64,000 nt of DNA from CAZGWE01 sp964529405. Its GTDB lineage: Bacteria; Patescibacteriota; UBA1384; XYA2-FULL-43-10; 1-14-0-10-43-13. Below, piece after piece: positions 57,374 through 64,000 of the stretch. Both the position numbers and the translations under genes were made by a program. Location: the NCBI GenBank assembly GCA_964529405.1, contig CAZGWE010000004.1, forward strand, positions 1 through 64,000, written 5' to 3'. Positions within the stretch are counted from its first letter, which is position 1. Each line of letters opens with the position of its first letter. A model generated the notes under the pieces. The model saw only the letters and a program-made list of their open reading frames with translations, did no database searches and had not been told where the DNA came from.

Positions 57374-60300
57374 ATGTCGAAAAAAACTTCTGCGCTTGGT
57401 CGAATTTTGCCCAGAGACGAGGCAAAATGGGAGTCTTTGCCAAATCTGATCGAAATTCAAACCAAATCCTACGATTGGTTTTTCAAGGAAGGGCTCAGAG
57501 AACTTCTTGATGAGATTTCACCGATTGAGGATTTTACCGGTGAGATGTACAGTCTTGAATTTAGTAACTATTATCTCGAAAAGCCAAAAGTTGATGAGAA
57601 GACTGCCCGCGAAAAAAACCTGACTTTTAAAGCTCCTTTGCGTGCCAAAGCATCGCTTCTTATCAAAAAAACCGGCGAAATTCGCGAGGGAGAAATCTTT
57701 CTGGGCGACTTTCCGCTGATGTCAAACCGCGGCACCTTTATTATAAACGGTGTTGAGCGTGTAGTTGTGTCGCAAATTGTCAGATCGTTCGGCGTCCTCT
57801 TTACAGCCGAAAAAATTGCCGGCAAAAACTATTTCGGTGCTAAAATTATCCCTTCGCGCGGTGCTTGGCTTGAAATTGAAACGAATTCCAAAGGTGTGAT
57901 TTCGGTCAAAGTGGACCGAAAGAGGAGAATTCCGATTACCACTTTTCTTCGGGCTTTGGGAATTGCCGGCGACGAAGAGATAAAATCGCTCTTTTCCGGC
58001 GTTGACGACGATGAAAATGTAAAATATATCGAATCCACTATCGATAAAGATCCGGCCAAGAATTACGAAGAGGGCTTAATCGAAACATACAAAAGAATTC
58101 GGCCGGGCGACCTGGCCACGGCAGAATCAGCTAAAGCTTTTATTGACGCTATGTTTTTCAATCCGAAACGCTATGATTTGGGCCGGGTTGGGCGTTATAA
58201 AATCAACCAGCGTTTGGACATGGACGTTGAAAATACGGTTGAAAACAGAATTATCCGTAAAGACGATTTGGTCGCCATTATTCGAGAAATTATCCGTCTC
58301 AATAACACTCCCGGCGCAGAGCCGGATGATACCGACCATCTTAAAAACCGCCGTATCCGGGCGGTCGGCGAATCCATCCAAAGCCGCGTCCGCGTCGGCC
58401 TGCTTCGCGTAGAGCGGATTATCAAGGACCGTATGAGCGTTTCCAATCCGGCAGAGGTAACACCTTCTTCGCTGGTTAACTCCCGTCCGATTGCTGCCGC
58501 CCTGCAAGAGTTTTTTGCCAGCTCGCAGCTATCGCAGTTTATGAACCAGACCAACCCACTGGCCGAACTTGAGCACAAGCGGACGCTCTCGGCTACGGGT
58601 CCCGGCGGCCTCTCCCGCGAACGAGCCGGTTTTGAAGTCCGCGACGTCCACAAGAGCCATTATGGCCGGATTTGTCCTATCGAATCCCCTGAAGGCCCGA
58701 ATATCGGTTTGGTCAGTTATTTGGCCAGTTTTTCCAGGATTAACGAATATGGTTTTCTGGAGACCCCTTATCGGCAGGTTGTGATCGAAAACGGCCGGGC
58801 TAAAGTTACCGACCAGGTTGCTTATCTTGATGCCGGTACGGAGGAAAAAGCGATTATTGCTCCGGCTTCGGTTGAAGTTGACGAGTCGGATTATATTAAA
58901 GACAAAAGAGTCATCGTCCGTATGTTCGGCGAGTCAAGCATTATTGACGCGACAAAGGTACAGTATATGGATGTTTCTCCCCGCCAAATCGTTTCAATTG
59001 CCACTTCGCTTATCCCGTTTGTCGAACACGATGATGGTGCCCGCGCTATGATGGGGTCCAATATGCAGCGCCAAGCCGTACCGCTGATTTGTCCTGATTC
59101 GCCTATTGTTGGCACGGGTATGGAAAAAGCGGCAGCCCATGACTCCGGCCAAATTTTAATTGCCGCAGAAAACGGTGAAGTCACAAAAGTTTCCGGAAAC
59201 ATGATTAAAATCAGGAATAAAGACGCTGTTGACCGCGAGTACTCTTTGGAAAAATTTGCCCGTTCAAACCAGGGTACCTCTTTAAACCAACGTCCGATCG
59301 TTAAACTCGGCGACAAAATCAAGAAGGGACAGGTCATTGCCGACTCTTCCGCCACCGACAAAGGCGAGCTGGCCCTCGGCCAAAACCTTTTGGTCGCTTT
59401 TATGTCTTGGGGCGGATCAAACTTTGAAGACGCTATTATTATCTCCAACCGATTAGTTAAGGACCACGCCCTAACTTCCGTCCATATTGAACAGTATTCT
59501 GTCGAGGTTCGGGAAACCAAGCTTGGTCCGGAGTTATTGACTCGGGATATTCCGAACGTTTCAGAGGAAGCCCTGGCCAACCTAGACGAAAGCGGCATAA
59601 TCCGCGTCGGCGCGGAAGTTAAGTCCGGCGACATTCTGGTCGGCAAAATTTTGCCGAAAGGCGAAACCGAACTGACATCGGAAGAAAAGCTACTCCGGGC
59701 CATTTTCGGCGAGAAAGCAAAGGATGTGCGTGATTCCTCCCTTCGTTTGCCGCACGGCGAACAGGGCAAGGTAGTTGACGTCAGATTCTTCTCCAAAGAA
59801 AACGGCGACGAATTGGCGACCGGCGTTTACCAGATGGTCGAAGTTTCTGTTGCCCAGCTTAGAAAAATCTCTATCGGCGATAAACTTGCCGGCCGGCATG
59901 GCAACAAGGGTGTTATCTCCACCATTCTCAATGCTGAGGATATGCCTTTTCTGCCCGACGGCCGCAGCGTTGACGTGATTTTGAATCCGCTGGGCGTGAT
60001 CTCGCGTATGAACGTCGGCCAAATTTTGGAAACCCATCTGGGTTTAGCGGCGTCCGCCGGCGGTTATAAAATCGCCACTCCCGTATTTGAAGGCATCCAT
60101 ATTGATGAAATTAAGGAAAGATTAAAAGCGGAGAAACTGCCGGAAGACGGCAAAATACAGCTTTTCGATGGCAAAACCGGCGAGCCTTTCGCTCGAAAAT
60201 CAACCGTCGGCGTGATGTATATCTTAAAACTGCACCACCTCGTTGACGACAAGATGCACGCCAGAAGCGTCGGTCCTTATTCAATGATTACACAGCAGCC

Positions 60301-60745
60301 GCTTGGCGGTAAGGCGCAATTCGGCGGCCAGCGTTTCGGCGAAATGGAAGTTTGGGCTCTGGAAGCTTACGGTGCAGCCCACACCTTACAGGAGATGCTA
60401 ACGATCAAATCCGATGATGTTGTCGGCCGGAGCAAGACTTACGAGTCAATTATCAAGGGCGAAGAGATTCAAAAACCGCTGATTCCGGAAGCCTTCAATG
60501 TCATGGTTAAAGAGCTGCAAAGCTTATGTTTGCGGGTTGACTTGATCGCTTCAAAGCCGGTTGTTGCCGCCAAGGAAGACGAAGAGCCGGTCGAAAAGAT
60601 AGCGGAACCGGCCGACCTCCAAGAGTTTTTGGCGGAACAAATGCCGCAGGAGCTTGAGGACATTGACGAGAAACTGACGGAAATTGCCGCAGAACAAACT
60701 AAAGAGGAAGAAGATATTATTTCAGCGCCGGTTGATGAAGAATAA
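57374..60745 (+). CDS. rpoB: RNA polymerase beta subunit
   Basis: 1123 aa from ATG 57374, preceded by AGAGGAG; the longer open frame upstream runs through the hairpin repeat. Family blocks: SSQLSQFMNQTNPLAELEH (rifampicin pocket), GPGGLSRERAGFEVRDVH, PIESPEGPNIGLV, NLLVAFMSWGG, GRHGNKGVIS and GGKAQFGGQRFGEMEVWAL. The residue at the E. coli Asp516 position is Asn391. The C-terminus carries a ~60-residue Glu-rich extension. Shorter than E. coli because lineage inserts are absent. Followed by rpoC. Confidence 0.98.
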   Translation: MSKKTSALGRILPRDEAKWESLPNLIEIQTKSYDWFFKEGLRELLDEISPIEDFTGEMYSLEFSNYYLEKPKVDEKTAREKNLTFKAPLRAKASLLIKKTGEIREGEIFLGDFPLMSNRGTFIINGVERVVVSQIVRSFGVLFTAEKIAGKNYFGAKIIPSRGAWLEIETNSKGVISVKVDRKRRIPITTFLRALGIAGDEEIKSLFSGVDDDENVKYIESTIDKDPAKNYEEGLIETYKRIRPGDLATAESAKAFIDAMFFNPKRYDLGRVGRYKINQRLDMDVENTVENRIIRKDDLVAIIREIIRLNNTPGAEPDDTDHLKNRRIRAVGESIQSRVRVGLLRVERIIKDRMSVSNPAEVTPSSLVNSRPIAAALQEFFASSQLSQFMNQTNPLAELEHKRTLSATGPGGLSRERAGFEVRDVHKSHYGRICPIESPEGPNIGLVSYLASFSRINEYGFLETPYRQVVIENGRAKVTDQVAYLDAGTEEKAIIAPASVEVDESDYIKDKRVIVRMFGESSIIDATKVQYMDVSPRQIVSIATSLIPFVEHDDGARAMMGSNMQRQAVPLICPDSPIVGTGMEKAAAHDSGQILIAAENGEVTKVSGNMIKIRNKDAVDREYSLEKFARSNQGTSLNQRPIVKLGDKIKKGQVIADSSATDKGELALGQNLLVAFMSWGGSNFEDAIIISNRLVKDHALTSVHIEQYSVEVRETKLGPELLTRDIPNVSEEALANLDESGIIRVGAEVKSGDILVGKILPKGETELTSEEKLLRAIFGEKAKDVRDSSLRLPHGEQGKVVDVRFFSKENGDELATGVYQMVEVSVAQLRKISIGDKLAGRHGNKGVISTILNAEDMPFLPDGRSVDVILNPLGVISRMNVGQILETHLGLAASAGGYKIATPVFEGIHIDEIKERLKAEKLPEDGKIQLFDGKTGEPFARKSTVGVMYILKLHHLVDDKMHARSVGPYSMITQQPLGGKAQFGGQRFGEMEVWALEAYGAAHTLQEMLTIKSDDVVGRSKTYESIIKGEEIQKPLIPEAFNVMVKELQSLCLRVDLIASKPVVAAKEDEEPVEKIAEPADLQEFLAEQMPQELEDIDEKLTEIAAEQTKEEEDIISAPVDEE

Positions 60746-60749
60746 AAAT

Positions 60750-60837
60750 CGTAACTTGCAGCGTGAAACTCGGAACATTCATTTAGCACATTATCCGGCT
60801 TTTCATGCTGCACAATCAACGTTAAACGATAAAAAGG
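60750..60837 (+). repeat. Imperfect inverted repeat between rpoB and rpoC
   Basis: CGTAACTTGCAGCGTGAAAC pairs imperfectly with TTTTCATGCTGCACAATC and AACGTTAAACGAT. It fills nearly the whole intercistronic gap and ends at the AAAAAGGAG ribosome site of rpoC. Confidence 0.6.
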
Positions 60838-60846
60838 AGTATTAGA

Positions 60847-63800
60847 ATGCCCAACTTAGAAATCAAGGACCAGGTTAACGTGGTTGATTTTGAAGCCATT
60901 AAGCTCTCCGTTGCTTCACCCGACGATATCCAAGCTTGGTCCCACGGCGAAGTGCTAAAACCCGAGACGATTAACTATCGCACCCAGAAACCGGAACGCG
61001 ACGGCCTTTTTGACGAGCGCATTTTTGGTCCGACCAAAGATTGGGAATGCTACTGCGGCAAATACCGTAAAATCCGCTACAAAGGCGTTATCTGCGACAA
61101 GTGCGGCGTTGAGGTAACCCGCTCCCAGGTCCGCCGTGTCCGGATGGGCCACATCGACCTCTCTGTGCCGGTTGCCCATATCTGGTATATCAGAGGCGCC
61201 TCGAGCATCGTTTCAACCGCCCTCAATATGTCATTTACTGAAATCGAAAAAATTGTCTATTTTGCCAGTTTTGTAACTTTGACAGTTAATGAAGATTTGC
61301 GGCAATCAAGCCTGGATAGTCTTGAAAAAGAGTATAAGGAATACCTTGACGAATTAAAAGAATCCGGCGCCGAACTGTCGGCCGAGTCCCGTGAAGCCAT
61401 GAGGCTCGAAGTCGAGCAGGCATACAAAAATGCCAAAACCGAACTTGGCAACCTGGCCGTAGGCAGGATTATCTCTGAACAGGAGTACCACGAGCTCAAT
61501 ATGAAATACGGCCAGATTATTCGCGTCGGCATTGGCGCCGAGGGCGTACTTGAACTTCTAAAAAATATTAATTTAGACGAAGAGATCGCAAAATCCGAAG
61601 AGTTGTCAAAAAAACAGACCGGCTTGGTGCGGGCGAAAACACTCAAAAGATTCCGCGTCTTGCAAAGCCTGAAAGGGGCCGGAATCGAACCGACATGGCT
61701 TGTGCTTACCCGCCTGCCCGTTATTCCTCCCGACCTTAGGCCGATGGTTCAGCTTGACGGCGGCCGCTTTGCTGCCTCCGATCTCAACGACCTTTACCGG
61801 CGTGTCATAAACCGCAACAACCGTTTAAAGCGGCTGATTTCCCAAGGCGCGCCGGAAGTGATTGCCCGAAATGAAAAGCGAATGCTTCAGGAAGCGGTTG
61901 ATGCCCTGATTGACAATTCGGCGCGCAAGGGCAAAGCAGCTTCGTCTGCCGGCGGCAAGAGGAAATTGCGTTCTTTATCCGATATGCTTCGGGGCAAGCA
62001 GGGCCGTTTCCGCCAAAACCTGCTTGGCAAACGCGTTGATTACTCCGGACGCTCGGTAATTGTTGTTGGTCCGAAATTAAAACTTCACCAGTGCGGCCTG
62101 CCAAAAGTTATGGCCCTGGAACTCTTTAAACCCTTTATCGTTGGGCGCCTGATTGCTGACGGCTATGTTCACAACGTCAAAAACGCCACCCGCTTAATCG
62201 AACGGGGCGAATCATTTGTTTGGGACATTCTGGAAGAAGTTATCGAAAACCGCCACGTGCTTCTAAACCGCGCCCCTACCCTTCACCGTCTCGGCATACA
62301 AGCCTTTCAGCCGGTTTTGATAGAGGGCAAGGCTATTCAGGTTCATCCTCTCGTTTGTGCCGCTTTTAATGCCGATTTCGACGGCGACCAGATGGCAGTC
62401 CACTTGCCGCTTTCTGATAAGGCCCAAGAGGAAGCCAGAACCATAATGCTCTCGGCCCACAATCTCTTAAAGCCGGCTTCCGGCGACCCTATTGTCTCAC
62501 CCTCATACGATATTATTTTAGGCAGTTTTTATATCACTTCGATTGAAGAGGGCGCCCGGGGTTGGGGCATGGTCTTTGCTTCCGAGGATGAAGCTGTTTC
62601 GGCCTACCATCTCGGCCAGTTGGGACTGACGGCAAAAATTCATGTCCGGTTGGACAGCGGCGAAGTTGCCGAAACAACCGTCGGCCGCATCATTTTCAAC
62701 GAAATCGTACCGGAGGAGCTTCGGTTTATTAATGACACTCTTAATAAAAAAGCCATTGCCAAACTGGTTGACAGAATTTATCGCCAGTATGGTACCGATA
62801 GGACAGCCAAATTTGTTGACGATCTTAAGGATCTTGGTTTTGAATATTCCCAAAGGGCCGGTTTTACCTTTGCCGTTGAGGACATTCTTGTTCCTTCAAC
62901 CAAAGACGCCATCCTAAAAAAATCGGAAGAGGAAGTGGCGATGGTTGACCAGCAGTATCGGCGCGGTCTGATTTCAGATGAAGAGCGGTACGCTAAAACC
63001 GTCGAAATTTGGATGAATGCCCAATCGCAAATCGAAAAAGACATGATGGGGCAGTATGCCAAGGATAACGACCTGTTCATTGTTATGACTTCGGGTGCCC
63101 GCGGTAATGTTGCCCAGATGGTCCAGGTGGCGGGAATGAAAGGCTTGGTGGCCGACCCGACCGGCGAGATCATCGAGATCCCGATCAGGTCCAACTTCAA
63201 GGAAGGGTTGTCGGTTTTTGAATACTTTGTTTCAACCCATGGCTCAAGAAAGGGCCGGGCCGACACTGCTTTGAGAACGTCCGAAGCCGGGTACTTGACG
63301 CGGCGTCTGGTTGATGTCGCCCAAGATACGGTTATCACCTCCGCCGATTGCGGGACGGAAAAAACCAGAACAATTTCAAAACAGTACTACGCCGATTTGG
63401 GCGAAGACTGGAAAAAATATCTAGTCGGTCGCGTTTTGGGCAAAGAAGTTGCCGGTATTCCCGCCGGTACGCTTTTAACAGAGTCGGAAATGAATAAAAT
63501 TAATAATACGGGAGCAACTGAAGTTGAGATATTTTCGCTCTTAACTTGCGCCGAAAAACGGGGAGTTTGCCAGAAATGTTACGGCTTGGATTTGGCGACA
63601 GGTAAATTGGTGGAAGCGGGTTCAACCGTGGGAATTGTGGCCGCCCAGGCAATCGGCGAACCGGGGACGCAGTTAACTATGCGAACTTTCCATACCGGTG
63701 GAGCGGCCGGCGCCGACATTACTTCTGGCTTGCCGCGAGTTGAAGAGCTGTTTGAAGCCAGGACTCCCAAGAATGCCGCAATCCTGTCGGAAATTGCCGG

Positions 63801-64000
63801 CAAGGTTTCTGTCCGCGAAACTAATGACAACTATCTGGCCACGATTGCCGGCACGGGCGAAAGAACAGTCCAGATCGACTTGCCGGAAGGTTACAGATGG
63901 GTTGCCGAGAGCGGGTCTCAAGTTAAAGCAAAAGAAATTATTGCTGAATCGGATAAGGCAAAACCGGTTAGAAGCCAAATGGCCGGTAGAATTATCATCA
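60847..64000 (+). CDS. rpoC: RNA polymerase beta-prime subunit (3' end outside window)
   Basis: The open frame runs from ATG 60847 to the window edge (1051 codons) with no stop. The N-terminal zinc-binding domain shows CYCGKYRK and CDKCGVEV; the catalytic loop NADFDGDQMAVHLPL (three Mg-binding Asp) is at about nt 62365; bridge helix and trigger-loop regions include VMTSGARGN and IGEPGTQLTMRTFHTGG, and the second zinc site CGTEKTRT to CAEKRGVCQKC is present. AAAAAGGAG precedes the ATG. Sequence beyond 64000 is needed for the end. Confidence 0.97.
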   Translation, partial: MPNLEIKDQVNVVDFEAIKLSVASPDDIQAWSHGEVLKPETINYRTQKPERDGLFDERIFGPTKDWECYCGKYRKIRYKGVICDKCGVEVTRSQVRRVRMGHIDLSVPVAHIWYIRGASSIVSTALNMSFTEIEKIVYFASFVTLTVNEDLRQSSLDSLEKEYKEYLDELKESGAELSAESREAMRLEVEQAYKNAKTELGNLAVGRIISEQEYHELNMKYGQIIRVGIGAEGVLELLKNINLDEEIAKSEELSKKQTGLVRAKTLKRFRVLQSLKGAGIEPTWLVLTRLPVIPPDLRPMVQLDGGRFAASDLNDLYRRVINRNNRLKRLISQGAPEVIARNEKRMLQEAVDALIDNSARKGKAASSAGGKRKLRSLSDMLRGKQGRFRQNLLGKRVDYSGRSVIVVGPKLKLHQCGLPKVMALELFKPFIVGRLIADGYVHNVKNATRLIERGESFVWDILEEVIENRHVLLNRAPTLHRLGIQAFQPVLIEGKAIQVHPLVCAAFNADFDGDQMAVHLPLSDKAQEEARTIMLSAHNLLKPASGDPIVSPSYDIILGSFYITSIEEGARGWGMVFASEDEAVSAYHLGQLGLTAKIHVRLDSGEVAETTVGRIIFNEIVPEELRFINDTLNKKAIAKLVDRIYRQYGTDRTAKFVDDLKDLGFEYSQRAGFTFAVEDILVPSTKDAILKKSEEEVAMVDQQYRRGLISDEERYAKTVEIWMNAQSQIEKDMMGQYAKDNDLFIVMTSGARGNVAQMVQVAGMKGLVADPTGEIIEIPIRSNFKEGLSVFEYFVSTHGSRKGRADTALRTSEAGYLTRRLVDVAQDTVITSADCGTEKTRTISKQYYADLGEDWKKYLVGRVLGKEVAGIPAGTLLTESEMNKINNTGATEVEIFSLLTCAEKRGVCQKCYGLDLATGKLVEAGSTVGIVAAQAIGEPGTQLTMRTFHTGGAAGADITSGLPRVEELFEARTPKNAAILSEIAGKVSVRETNDNYLATIAGTGERTVQIDLPEGYRWVAESGSQVKAKEIIAESDKAKPVRSQMAGRIII

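Noticed and set aside
58891..59796. 301-aa minus-strand open frame inside rpoB
   Set aside because: Antisense shadow of a fully conserved RNA polymerase gene; low-complexity Ser-rich translation.
1..64000. CRISPR array, tRNA genes, insertion sequences or prophage
   Set aside because: No regularly spaced direct repeats, no cloverleaf with a TTCGA-type T arm in intergenic DNA, and no transposase or phage structural gene was seen.

Overview
The window reads like part of a reduced bacterial chromosome of the Candidate Phyla Radiation (Patescibacteria) type. This is inference from content: a DUF4012 protein, a DUF5679 zinc ribbon, a bactofilin, a def-fmt fusion, and a ribosomal rpsP-khpA-trmD group lacking rimM and rplS. 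The code is standard (UGA is stop, UGG is Trp). Two 10-base N runs (9264-9273, 52829-52838) show it is a scaffolded draft. No tRNA, CRISPR array, insertion sequence or prophage was seen.

Region 1 (1-9352) is accessory. It holds a frameshifted HAD fragment beside a CYTH protein, two related secreted proteins, a broken partial copy of a membrane-receptor gene, the intact multi-TM receptor, and, divergent from it, a two-gene operon: a class I terpene-synthase-like protein overlapping a multi-TM histidine kinase by 4 nt. This sensor plus terpenoid-fold locus is the best candidate for an undescribed system.

Region 2 (9353-30500) is housekeeping: bactofilin, uvrA, RNase P RNA, infC-rpmI-rplT, the lipoprotein and secretion genes lspA, lgt and lepB with a DksA-like protein, der, a candidate small RNA, priA, galE, def-fmt, rpsP-khpA-trmD, and uvrB. 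Region 3 (30500-40100) is envelope related: DUF5679, a polyprenyl glycosylphosphotransferase, a GT4 glycosyltransferase, an M50 protease, a PspC/LiaF-like pair, DUF4012, then small orphan genes. Region 4 (40100-64000) carries gyrB-gyrA, infB-cca, cdaA-cdaR (c-di-AMP), an M23/LysM peptidase, obg, a radical SAM enzyme, a DEAD-box helicase, rpoB, and rpoC, which runs off the end.

Two layers cut across these regions. First, imperfect inverted repeats (60-120 nt) sit just upstream of uvrA, rpmI, rplT, a GT4 gene, cdaR, rpoB and rpoC, and one sits inside the P3 arm of RNase P RNA; other, shorter palindromes lie in frame inside uvrB, trmD, galE and an M23 peptidase gene. Second, visibly GC-richer orphan genes with strong Shine-Dalgarno sites and their own promoters or terminators (2.1, 4.1, 27.1-27.6, 39.1-40.1, 53.7-55.3 kb) are wedged between AT-richer housekeeping genes. 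All homology calls are from motif recognition by eye; no database search was run.
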